A DNA stretch of 34,333 nucleotides from Phycisphaerales bacterium. GTDB lineage: Bacteria > Planctomycetota > Phycisphaerae > Phycisphaerales > SM1A02. Below are positions 1-7,452 of this stretch, piece after piece. Position numbers and translations under genes: made by a program. The stretch covers positions 1 to 34,333 of the forward strand of contig SIAP01000024.1 in assembly GCA_009691725.1 (NCBI GenBank). The letters run 5' to 3'. The notes under the pieces were generated by a model. It searched no databases. It was not told where the DNA came from and saw nothing but the letters and a program-made list of their open reading frames with translations. Position 1 is the stretch's first letter. The number at the start of each line of letters is the position of its first letter.

Positions 1-365
1 GGTGCACCACCGATCGTCACGCTTGTCGCACCCGTGAAGTATGCACCTGAAATTGTGATGGGTGTTCCTCCAACAATCGTCCCTTGACCTGGTGCAACGG
101 ATGCAATGAATGGCGGACATGGGCCCCAACCCGAAAGCAGTTGTCCAAGATCGTTCCCAGTCACCGCGCCGTCACCGTCGATATCGGCTGGGCAGTTTGT
201 ACACGGTCCCCAACTTGAGAGGATTTGCGCCAAGTCAACCCCATCGATAACGCCACTTGGAATGACATCGCCAGCGCACTGCGCATGCACCGTGGAAGTT
301 GACAGACCGAAAGTAATGGCCACTGCGGCGACAAGCGAGAACACATGCCGGTGATTGAACTTCAT
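1..365 (-). CDS. Secreted protein with dockerin-like repeats and a TIG/IPT domain (3' end cut off by the window)
   Basis: The reading frame opens at ATG 365-363 and runs off the left edge after 121 codons, so only the N-terminus is visible. An AAGGAG ribosome site lies 7 bases before the ATG. Residues 1-29 form a signal peptide (hydrophobic core, ending VHAQ). Two repeats follow, each ending in SWGPC or GWGPC; the second contains PADIDGDGAVTGNDLGQLL, the DxDGDG calcium-loop pattern of dockerin-like repeats in planctomycete exported proteins. The last visible residues (about 92-121) resemble the start of an IPT/TIG immunoglobulin-like domain (GGTPITISGAYF). The role is probably cell-surface or extracellular; the partner is unknown. 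The visible domains are clear, but the full architecture is not. Confidence 0.8.
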   Translation of the reverse strand, partial: MKFNHRHVFSLVAAVAITFGLSTSTVHAQCAGDVIPSGVIDGVDLAQILSSWGPCTNCPADIDGDGAVTGNDLGQLLSGWGPCPPFIASVAPGQGTIVGGTPITISGAYFTGATSVTIGGA

Positions 366-584
366 TTGATGACTCCTTGAAAAGACACAACCCGAACCAG
401 AAACCGAAATCAGAAACCCCAAACGCTGCGTCAAACATACTTCGAGATTGGTCGAGTTCCATCCCCCCCCCCATTTCACCCACATTCCACCCCCACTGCG
501 GTGAAAAACGACGGTTGAAGCGCACAATCTCACCGCGGCGAGGGGGTTCGTGTCGTGTCGCGGTCAGGGGATTCGTCTCGTTCC

Positions 585-932
585 CTACCGCGCCCACTCT
601 GGCTTCTGCCATCCCGAAACACGGGCCGACGCATCGAAGTAAATCACCCACACGCGGCTCGGCGGCGGTTGATCCTGAAACATCGAACTCGTGGCAATCG
701 ACGAGAGATTGTCGCCATACTGCCAACGCGCGGGAATATCGATCGAACCACTCTTGTTCAGTTGCGCGGGATAGCGCGACGAGGGATCCCCCATGATCGA
801 TACCACTTCGGACTCGTTCATGCCCTCGCGAAGTTGTTCAAGCGCTCCGGGAGCGGGTGTCTGACATGCGCAGATGCCGCCGCACGCGATGAGAATCCCA
901 GTGAAAGTTGTCGCCACGCGCATCGCGCTCAT
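585..932 (-). CDS. Small lipoprotein with BamE/SmpA-OmlA-like fold
   Basis: The protein is 115 residues. The N-terminus MSAMRVATTFTGILIACGG is followed by a lipobox-like ICAC, predicting lipid attachment at the second Cys. The segment LREGMNESEVVSIMGDPSSR matches the start of the SmpA/OmlA (BamE-like) domain, in which a helix-turn with GMxxxEV and a G-x-P is conserved. BamE itself belongs to the outer-membrane beta-barrel assembly machine, but many short lipoproteins share this fold, so no BAM role is claimed. ATG 932 was chosen; ATG 923 is equally possible and no clear ribosome site decides. It is divergent from the peptidase gene at 983, so the roughly 50-base gap must hold both promoters. 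Confidence 0.72.
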   Translation of the reverse strand: MSAMRVATTFTGILIACGGICACQTPAPGALEQLREGMNESEVVSIMGDPSSRYPAQLNKSGSIDIPARWQYGDNLSSIATSSMFQDQPPPSRVWVIYFDASARVSGWQKPEWAR

Positions 933-982
933 TTGCACCATCGCTTGAGAATAACGACACGATCGCACACAATGGGTGCTCC

Positions 983-2959
983 ATGACCATCTCACCAAAT
1001 CCGGTTCATCTCGACTCCGCTACCCAGTCCCTGGTCGACGCACTCGTGGCATCGCATGGAACGGCCGAGCGTGAGCGCATTGAACGCGGCGTTGCGCAGG
1101 TTTCCGAAGCGTGGCGCGACGAAGATGGAACGCAGCGGGACCTCGCCGAGTTCTGCATGGCGCGATTCGTTGCACAGGGGCCGCAACTCACGCGACTGCT
1201 TGCCAGAATCGAAGGCGCGCTCGAACAGGTGCATGGTCATCTCTACGAGATGCGCCGCACACTTCGTCGACACAGCGACCTTGCAGGCGACGAGTTTCCG
1301 GGCATCGATGACATGCTCGCGACATTCGATCCGGCGCCAGATCTTTCGGAGCAGATGTATCGCCAAATGCTTGGGTTTGTAGTGCTTCTCAATTTCCCGC
1401 GCGAGCCACTCGCCGCGATGCTCGAGCAGGGAGCGTCGTGGGATTCTGAAGCTTGGGCGCGTGTGCGCATCGCGCAGCACTTCACTGCGCGGATTCCAAA
1501 GGAGCTCGCCGATGAATCGCGCCGTATCAACCACGCCTGCCAACAGTGGGTCGCTGGCTTTCACATTCCAGTTGGCACACTGGTCGACTCAACTGGCGCG
1601 CGCTGGTTCGAGAAGGACCGCGCGCTCCTCACGCACTGGATCGTGCGCGAGGAAATCAAGGGTCAGTACAACGATTCGGCTGGAGTCACGCGCCAACGCG
1701 CCCTTGCCGGTGTGCTGGCGCGTGCCATCGACGGCAGCATTCCAACGACCGTGATGGATCGCACGAACACGCTCGACTGGGACGCACAGCACAACACACT
1801 CGACGGGAATCCGGTGCGAGGTGACATCATGGGACTGGCTCGCTATGAAAGGTGGATCGAGCAGTTTGCGCTCGCCCAGAAGTATGACAGGCACTACCCC
1901 CAGTACCCCACCGCCATCGCACGCAAGTTCGAACTCGCACGCGAGATGCCGCAGTCGCACGTGGAGCAACTGCTGACTGATCTGCTCGATCATCCCGTCC
2001 GAAAGGACCTCGCGGCATTTCTGCGCACGCGACTCGGCCGCGCACTCGAACCATTCGACATTTACTACGACGACATCGCCGAGTCGCGCCCAGCATCGGA
2101 ACTCAATGCCGCTGTCCGCACGCTCTTCCCTGATGAAAAGGCATTCGAGCGAGCGCTCCCCCAGATTCTGCGATCACTCGGTTTCACACCAGCCGACGCA
2201 GACTTTCTTGGATCACGCATTCGCGTCGAAATCGCCCGCGGATCAGGCCATGCGATGCGCCCTCTCCTTCTGGAGTATGGAGCGTGGCTTCGGACGGGTC
2301 GGCTCAAGGATGAATTCGGATGGGATGGATTCGACACCGCGATGCATGAACTCGGCCACAACCTCGAACAACTCTGTTCAACCTTCTTCGCACCGCGATC
2401 ATCGCTGCGCGGCGTGCCCAACACTGCGTGCACCGAGGCATTTGCGTTTCTCTATCAATCGCTGGCGAAGCGCGTGCTGGGCATCGAACCCGAAGGCGGT
2501 GCGCAGCGCGCGTTCGCCATCGACAGTGTGCAGACCATGCTCGCCGCGACACAGATTGCTGGACCGAGTTTGCTCGAACTGCATGTGTGGCGCTGGCTCT
2601 ATGCGAATCCATCTGCGACTGCGGCCGAGTTGCGCACCGAGGTTCTCGCAATCGCAGATCGGCTCTGGACTCGCTTCTACCAACGCGATTTCGGACCAGA
2701 TCCATATCGCCTGCTCGGCGCCTACCAGCACATGATCGGGCATCCGCTCTATCTTGCGGACTACACCCTCGGGCATGTGATGAGCCATCAGATTCGTTCG
2801 TTCATGCAGGGAAAGGACATTGCTGCAGAAACGCGCCGCATCACTTCGATTGGACGATTGACACCACAACTCTGGATGCAACGGGCAGTCGCAGGCGTCA
2901 TCTCCGCGAAACCGCTCGCGCAGGACACCGCCACCGCGCTCACGCTGTTGACGCGCTGA
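983..2959 (+). CDS. M3-like (gluzincin) zinc metallopeptidase
   Basis: A 658-residue protein without a signal peptide, probably cytoplasmic. The zinc site HELGH is at residues 455-459, with a third ligand candidate Glu485 in TEAFAF. The roughly 26-residue spacing is that of gluzincins such as family M3 (oligopeptidase F/thimet type). Near the C-terminus, YQHMIGHPLYLADYTLGHVMSHQI resembles the M3 segment with a conserved His and Tyr that close over the substrate. The N-terminal 400 residues are mainly helical, as in M3 enzymes. ATG 983 is used because upstream codons overlap the divergent lipoprotein. The likely role is peptide degradation; the substrate is unknown. It could also be a neighbouring clan-MA family, since the HELGH surroundings differ from textbook M3. 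Confidence 0.75.
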   Translation: MTISPNPVHLDSATQSLVDALVASHGTAERERIERGVAQVSEAWRDEDGTQRDLAEFCMARFVAQGPQLTRLLARIEGALEQVHGHLYEMRRTLRRHSDLAGDEFPGIDDMLATFDPAPDLSEQMYRQMLGFVVLLNFPREPLAAMLEQGASWDSEAWARVRIAQHFTARIPKELADESRRINHACQQWVAGFHIPVGTLVDSTGARWFEKDRALLTHWIVREEIKGQYNDSAGVTRQRALAGVLARAIDGSIPTTVMDRTNTLDWDAQHNTLDGNPVRGDIMGLARYERWIEQFALAQKYDRHYPQYPTAIARKFELAREMPQSHVEQLLTDLLDHPVRKDLAAFLRTRLGRALEPFDIYYDDIAESRPASELNAAVRTLFPDEKAFERALPQILRSLGFTPADADFLGSRIRVEIARGSGHAMRPLLLEYGAWLRTGRLKDEFGWDGFDTAMHELGHNLEQLCSTFFAPRSSLRGVPNTACTEAFAFLYQSLAKRVLGIEPEGGAQRAFAIDSVQTMLAATQIAGPSLLELHVWRWLYANPSATAAELRTEVLAIADRLWTRFYQRDFGPDPYRLLGAYQHMIGHPLYLADYTLGHVMSHQIRSFMQGKDIAAETRRITSIGRLTPQLWMQRAVAGVISAKPLAQDTATALTLLTR

Positions 2960-2964
2960 CGGAC

Positions 2965-3399
2965 TCAGGCGCTGAAACTGCTGCCGCAACCGCACGATGA
3001 ATTCGCGTTGGGATTGTTGAAGACAAATCCGCGGCCCATGATTTCATCCTTGAAATCAACGGTGGTTCCGTTGAGATAAAGGTACGACTTTGGATCACAG
3101 ACAACGCGCACGGTGAATGGTTCACCGGACTGCTCTGCGACTGCTGTGGCCGTTGATCCACCGTCGCTCGCGCCAATGGTCGCGCCGACTGCCGCCTTGG
3201 CCATGCGCCGATTGAAGGAGTAGGACCAGCACTCATCCGTGTCCTTCTGGACTTCGGTGAGATCCAAGATGTACGAGAATCCAGAGCAGCCGCCGCCCTT
3301 GACTCCAACGCGCAGGCAGATCTTTGTGGGATCCAATCCTTGTTGCTGAATGATCGTGTCAATCTCTCGGGCGGCGGTTTCGGTCACAATCAGAGGCAT
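2965..3399 (-). CDS. iscA: A-type iron-sulfur carrier (IscA/ErpA/SufA family) with an internal insertion
   Basis: A 144-residue A-type carrier that delivers Fe-S clusters or iron to target apoproteins. The family cysteines are present: Cys38 in VKGGGCSGFSY, and Cys136 and Cys138 in SSCGCGS. DPKSYLYLNGTTVDF is the typical core strand. Family members are usually about 107-120 residues. Here the distance from the first Cys to the CGC motif is 98 residues against 64 in E. coli IscA (recalled value), so about 34 extra residues sit near 57-91, rich in Ala, Gly and Ser. Start ATG 3399 has a strong AAGGAG site; a longer frame upstream overlaps iscU and is rejected. It is the last gene of iscS-iscU-iscA, 22 bases after iscU. 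Confidence 0.9.
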   Translation of the reverse strand: MPLIVTETAAREIDTIIQQQGLDPTKICLRVGVKGGGCSGFSYILDLTEVQKDTDECWSYSFNRRMAKAAVGATIGASDGGSTATAVAEQSGEPFTVRVVCDPKSYLYLNGTTVDFKDEIMGRGFVFNNPNANSSCGCGSSFSA

Positions 3400-3421
3400 T
3401 CGATACTCCTTGGGTCGGCGA

Positions 3422-3850
3422 TCATGTCGTTGAACAATTCGCGACGGTCGTCGATGCCGTCGCTTTCCTTTTCCAGTCCTCAATCGCACTGCGGATCGAG
3501 TCTTCGGCGAGAACACTACAGTGAATCTTCACCGGGGGCAGACTCAGCTCTTCCACGATCTGAGTGTTGCGAATCGTGAGTGCTTCATCGACAGACTTGC
3601 CCTTGATCCACTCTGTGGCAAGCGATGAGCTGGCGATTGCTGATCCGCAACCGAAACACTTGAACTTCGCATCTTGAATGATGCCTTGGTCACTGACTCG
3701 GATTTGCAACTGCATGACATCGCCGCACTCGGGTGCGCCAACAATGCCGATGCCGATATCGCTGCGCTTGGCAACTTCCGTGGATGTGCCAAATGAACCG
3801 ACATTTCGTGGGTTTTCGTAATGATCGATGACTTTCGTGCTGTATGCCAT
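3422..3850 (-). CDS. iscU: Iron-sulfur cluster scaffold IscU
   Basis: A 142-residue cytoplasmic scaffold on which IscS-derived sulfur and iron are assembled into a cluster. All expected ligands are present: Cys42 and Asp44 in APECGDVM, Cys65 in KFKCFGCGSAIASSS, and His110-Cys111 in KIHCSVLAED. The LPPVK motif (residues 104-108), recognised by the HscA chaperone in proteobacteria, is intact although no hscA or hscB lies in this window. The start ATG 3850 is preceded by GGAG at suitable spacing. The gene follows iscS by 13 bases and is clearly co-transcribed. About ten extra C-terminal residues rich in Thr/Ser follow the conserved core. Confidence 0.95.
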   Translation of the reverse strand: MAYSTKVIDHYENPRNVGSFGTSTEVAKRSDIGIGIVGAPECGDVMQLQIRVSDQGIIQDAKFKCFGCGSAIASSSLATEWIKGKSVDEALTIRNTQIVEELSLPPVKIHCSVLAEDSIRSAIEDWKRKATASTTVANCSTT

Positions 3851-3863
3851 AAGTGTTTCTCCG

Positions 3864-5117
3864 TCAGTGAGATTGCCAAACGATTTTGGAGAGGTCGATC
3901 CCCTCCTTGTGCAGGTCGTAGAGCGGGCTCAGTTTTCGCAAGTGATTGACTGCCCGTTCGATCATGTCGATTGCTGCGTCGATGTCTGCTTCGGTCGTCC
4001 ATCGTCCCAGTGACAGTCGCAGCGAGGAGTGAGCGAGGTCGTCGCCGACGCCGAGGCTCTTGAGAACATAAGAGGGTTCGAGACTCGCGCTCGTACAAGC
4101 CGATCCCGACGAGCAGGCGATCTCGCGCACACCCATCATCAGGCTCTCGCCTTCGACGAACCCAAATGAGATATTGGAAATGTTGGGAACACGCTTTATT
4201 GGATGGCCATTGACGACGGTGACTTCGATGCGCTTCACCAGTTCGGATTCGAGTTTCGTTCGCAGCGCCAGCAGTCGCGTTCCCTCTCCATCCATCGTCT
4301 GTGCGCAGAGTTCGCAGGCCTTCCCGAACCCCACGATTCCCGAGACATTCTGGGTTCCCGAACGCATCCCGCGCTCCTGACCGCCGCCATCCTGCAGTGC
4401 CTCAAGGCGAACGCGAGGCTTGCGCCGACGGACGTAAAGCGCGCCGACACCCTTTGGACCGTAAATCTTGTGACCGCTCCAAGAAAGCAAGTCGATCTGA
4501 TCGGTCTCGACATTCGTTGGCATCTTGCCGACCCACTGGGTGGCGTCGGTGTGAAAGATCACCTCGCGCTCATGGCAGAGTCGCCCAATTTTGGGAACCT
4601 CGTTGATGGTGCCGAGTTCATTGTTCACCCACATGATCGACACCAGAATCGTGTCTGGACGCATCGCAGCGGCGACCATCTCTGCAGTGATCACGCCATC
4701 TGCTGGTGGCTGGATGAATGTCGCATCAAAGCCTTCGCGCATCAGCCGACGGACAGGATCGAGTACGGCCTTGTGCTCATGTGCAGCGGTGATGATGTGA
4801 CCGCGACCGGTCTGACCTGCACCAGCCTTGGCGTAGATCTCTGCCGCACCCTTGATCGCCAGATTGTTTGACTCCGTGGACCCCGAAGTAAAGATGATCT
4901 CCTTTGGCTGCGCACCCACCAGCTTCGCGGCCTGATCGCGCGCAACCTCGATGCCGTCCTCGGCCTTCCAGCCGAACTGGTGATTGCGCGAACCTGCATT
5001 TCCGAAAAATTCGGTGAAATAGGGAAGCATCGCTTCAACCACGCAAGGGTCGCATCGAGTGGTCGCGGCGTTGTCGAGGTAGATTGGGTTGGGAAGTTGG
5101 TTCTTGGGTGAAATCAC
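3864..5117 (-). CDS. iscS: Cysteine desulfurase IscS
   Basis: A 417-residue PLP enzyme that removes sulfur from L-cysteine and passes it to IscU. YLDNAATT opens the protein, the PLP lysine is Lys217 in SWSGHKIYGPKG, and the persulfide cysteine is Cys341 in SSGSACTSA. The C-terminal DLHKEGIDLSKIVW matches the IscU-docking tail of true IscS rather than SufS. The start is GTG 5117-5115, with GAGGAG seven bases upstream. The longer ATG-initiated frame reaches into divergent panC and lacks family similarity there, so it is rejected. First gene of the iscS-iscU-iscA operon; no iscR, hscBA or fdx are linked. The Fur-like palindrome at 5135-5153 lies just upstream and suggests iron-dependent control. 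Confidence 0.94.
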   Translation of the reverse strand: MISPKNQLPNPIYLDNAATTRCDPCVVEAMLPYFTEFFGNAGSRNHQFGWKAEDGIEVARDQAAKLVGAQPKEIIFTSGSTESNNLAIKGAAEIYAKAGAGQTGRGHIITAAHEHKAVLDPVRRLMREGFDATFIQPPADGVITAEMVAAAMRPDTILVSIMWVNNELGTINEVPKIGRLCHEREVIFHTDATQWVGKMPTNVETDQIDLLSWSGHKIYGPKGVGALYVRRRKPRVRLEALQDGGGQERGMRSGTQNVSGIVGFGKACELCAQTMDGEGTRLLALRTKLESELVKRIEVTVVNGHPIKRVPNISNISFGFVEGESLMMGVREIACSSGSACTSASLEPSYVLKSLGVGDDLAHSSLRLSLGRWTTEADIDAAIDMIERAVNHLRKLSPLYDLHKEGIDLSKIVWQSH

Positions 5118-5134
5118 GGACTTACTCCTCGTAG

Positions 5135-5153
5135 ATTGAGACTCATTCTCAAT
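5135..5153 (-). promoter_or_regulatory. Fur-box-like operator in front of iscS
   Basis: A 19-base near-perfect palindrome, ATTGAGACTCATTCTCAAT, with seven-base arms (ATTGAGA and TCTCAAT) and only one mismatched pair in the five-base centre. Its form (TGAGA-N5-TCTCA) resembles Fur boxes of the TGAGAATnATTCTCA type. It lies 17 bases upstream of the iscS GTG and immediately downstream of the candidate -10, where a repressor would block initiation. Because the gap to panC is short, it could also affect panC. The family of the binding protein is inferred, not shown. Confidence 0.5.
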
Positions 5154-5157
5154 TCCA

Positions 5158-5186
5158 AGTGTATGGAGGGCGCCCCCCCTCAACAA
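5158..5186 (-). promoter_or_regulatory. Candidate promoter of the isc operon
   Basis: On the minus strand, TTGTTG (5186-5181) and TACACT (5163-5158) are separated by 17 bases, giving a predicted transcription start near 5151, inside the palindrome at 5135-5153. The -35 is weak and the -10 matches four of six sigma-70 consensus positions. Placement between the palindrome and panC is what supports it. Confidence 0.35.
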
Positions 5187-5187
5187 G

Positions 5188-6060
5188 GTGAATGTCGTGG
5201 AAATCATCGAACGACTCGAAGAACTCGCGCTATCGCAGCCATGCGCACTCGTGCCAACGATGGGCGCCCTGCACGATGGACACGCCTCCCTGATCCGGCG
5301 CGCCGCCGCCACCGGCACCCCGACAGTTGTCAGCATTTTCGTGAACCCCACTCAATTCGGGCCAAGCGAGGATTTCGCCCGATATCCACGCACTCTCGAA
5401 GCGGACATTGGGCTAGCGACCGCCGCAGGAGCTCGGGCGATCTTCCTTCCCGCACTCGAAACCATGTATCCAGATGGCATGGATTCCGCCCTGGCAGCAT
5501 CGCGATCCATCGCCCTTCCGCCTATCGCGACAGAACCGCAGCTCGAAGATGCGTGGCGACCAGGTCACTTCGGCGGTGTGTGCCAAGTCGTTGCGCGACT
5601 CTTCGATCTCTGCAAACCGTCGCAAGCATTCTTCGGCGAGAAGGACTATCAACAACTCCGAGTGATCACGCAGATGGTGGAGCTGGATCAGCGGCGATGG
5701 CCAGATCTCAAGATCATCCCCTGCGAAACTGTGCGAGAGGGCGATGGCATCGCGATGAGCAGTCGGAATCGCTATCTCAGCGTGGATGCACGAACTGCAG
5801 CGCTAGGGATTTCTCGTGCGCTCAATGAAGGCGCAAGGTGCCACGCGCTCGGTCGCACGATCGCGCAGTGCGAAGACGCGATGCGATCAGTGCTGGACGA
5901 CCACGGTTTGGAAGTGCAGTACGCCGTCATCCGAAATGCTGAAACCCTCCGTGCGGCATTGCCGACGGAGCATTCGCGACGAGCTCTCGTCGCGGCGAAG
6001 GTTGGTTCGGTGCGTCTGATCGACACCATTGGGATTTCGGATTCTGCCCGCGATCGCTAA
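5188..6060 (+). CDS. panC: Pantothenate synthetase PanC
   Basis: A 290-residue enzyme that joins pantoate and beta-alanine using ATP, the last step of pantothenate (coenzyme A precursor) synthesis. Signature motifs are present in order: VPTMGALHDGH (ATP-binding HxGH type), NPTQFGPSEDFARYPR, HFGGVCQVVARLFDL, FGEKDYQQL and AMSSRNRYL. Length is typical. The start shown is GTG 5188; GTG 5197 is also possible because AAGGTG lies six bases before it. No panB or panD is nearby. Divergent from iscS with a shared 70-base intergenic region containing the Fur-like palindrome. Confidence 0.94.
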   Translation: MNVVEIIERLEELALSQPCALVPTMGALHDGHASLIRRAAATGTPTVVSIFVNPTQFGPSEDFARYPRTLEADIGLATAAGARAIFLPALETMYPDGMDSALAASRSIALPPIATEPQLEDAWRPGHFGGVCQVVARLFDLCKPSQAFFGEKDYQQLRVITQMVELDQRRWPDLKIIPCETVREGDGIAMSSRNRYLSVDARTAALGISRALNEGARCHALGRTIAQCEDAMRSVLDDHGLEVQYAVIRNAETLRAALPTEHSRRALVAAKVGSVRLIDTIGISDSARDR

Positions 6061-6069
6061 ACTCCCGCA

Positions 6070-7434
6070 ATGCGCAGTTTTCGCCCGCTCGTCTCCATGA
6101 TCGTCATCGGTTGCGTCATCCAGGCTGCACCTGCTCAATATGGCGGAGGCTTCGCACCACCGAAGCCCTCTGGCACTCCACCGGCTGCGGACCCACCGGC
6201 ACCAGATCCCACGCCCTCAATGGAACCAGATCCCAGTGAAGTTGAAGAACCTCAAGCGCCCCCGTCGAAAGTTGCTCCCGCAACTCCCACGGCGCCCGCA
6301 TCGCCCGCTGCGCCAGCATCGCCAACTTCGCCAACGTCGCCGGATGCGAAGTCGCAACCCACACGCGTTGAATGCACTGCGCCGCCCAAGGGATGGATCG
6401 CTCGTTTGAATCCCGAGGATCGCACAGCGATCGAGGCGGGGCTGGGCTATGCCCTCCCACCGCGCACTCCACAGGTCGTGTGGGTTGGCGAGCATGCGAC
6501 TGCGTCAGAACCTCATCTCGCCGGCACAATCGTGGTCATTCAAAGTTTCGACTCGAATTCAAATGGAAGTTCCACCGTGGACAAACTGGTGAGCGCACTG
6601 GGGGATCTTGCGACTGATCCCCGAGTCGTGGTGATCGGAGTCCAGATTCCCATCAAGGTTGAGGCGACAACCAAGAGATTGGCGAAGTCCACATCCAAGG
6701 CAAACCTCTGCGTCGACCAGGATGGCAGCTGGTGCGATGCGCTGGGTGCATTCAAGAAACCCATCAACATTGTGGTCGATCGAAATGGCGCGATTCGATA
6801 TGCAGGGCTCACGGAAAAGGGGGTCGCCGCTGCTGCGAAACTGCTCCTCGATGAACCAGTTGTCGCAAGAACACCACTTGCCCGCCCAGTTGAGACCGCG
6901 AGTGCCTCGACGACTCCGGTTGCGTTCCCCACTTTCACTTCGCCTCTCAACGGCTGCACCGACCTTCGCGGAAAGGCGAGCCCACCGCTGGTCGTCGATC
7001 AATGGATCACCGCCAAACCAAACAACGACGGCAAGGTCACTCTTGTCGACTTTTTCTTCACAGGATGTCCTCCATGCCGTGCCGCGATTCCGCATCTGAA
7101 CGAGATCGCCAGCCACTACAAGGACTCGGTCGCAGTCGTGGGGGTCTCATTCGAAACCAAGTCGACCTTTGAGGAGGGACTCCGCAAGCACAGACTCAAG
7201 GAGAACGACTTCAAGTACTCGATCGGGCTCGACACCAGCAGACGAACGATCGGCGGCTTCGGAGTGTCGAGCTACCCATCGATCGCCATCATCTCCAGCG
7301 ATGGAGTCGTACGGTGGCAGGGTCATCCAAGCGCACTCACTCCCGCGGTGATCGACCCCATCGTCTTGGCGAATCAGCAACTCGCCGCACAGTCCCAACC
7401 CGTGGGCGATACGACGCGCGGCTGGGCGAAGTGA
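6070..7434 (+). CDS. Secreted protein with two thioredoxin-like domains, the first without CxxC
   Basis: A 454-residue exported protein. Residues 1-22 are a signal peptide (cleavage after APA, before Q23). Residues 28-98 form a Pro/Ala/Ser-rich linker. Around 138-265 is a thioredoxin-fold domain with AGTIVVIQSFDSNS in place of the catalytic loop and no CxxC; it still has the strand and cis-Pro-like segment KKPINIVVDRNGAIRYAG. Around 295-435 is a TlpA/ResA-like domain with FFTGCPPCRAAIPHL (Cys333, Cys336) and a YPSIAIISSDG cis-proline segment. It probably acts in the periplasm as a thiol-disulfide reductant or isomerase; the first domain may bind partners. It lies 9 bases after panC and may share its transcript. 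Confidence 0.82.
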   Translation: MRSFRPLVSMIVIGCVIQAAPAQYGGGFAPPKPSGTPPAADPPAPDPTPSMEPDPSEVEEPQAPPSKVAPATPTAPASPAAPASPTSPTSPDAKSQPTRVECTAPPKGWIARLNPEDRTAIEAGLGYALPPRTPQVVWVGEHATASEPHLAGTIVVIQSFDSNSNGSSTVDKLVSALGDLATDPRVVVIGVQIPIKVEATTKRLAKSTSKANLCVDQDGSWCDALGAFKKPINIVVDRNGAIRYAGLTEKGVAAAAKLLLDEPVVARTPLARPVETASASTTPVAFPTFTSPLNGCTDLRGKASPPLVVDQWITAKPNNDGKVTLVDFFFTGCPPCRAAIPHLNEIASHYKDSVAVVGVSFETKSTFEEGLRKHRLKENDFKYSIGLDTSRRTIGGFGVSSYPSIAIISSDGVVRWQGHPSALTPAVIDPIVLANQQLAAQSQPVGDTTRGWAK

Positions 7435-7452
7435 CCCACGGCTTGGAGTCGA

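Noticed and set aside
366-584. Terminator or small gene between the dockerin protein and the BamE-like lipoprotein
   Set aside because: Only short imperfect stems without T-runs and overlapping shadow frames were seen.
5118-5351. N-terminal extension of iscS starting at an ATG at 5351
   Set aside because: It overlaps panC on the other strand, shows no IscS similarity, and the GTG at 5117 has a good ribosome site and gives the family-typical N-terminus.
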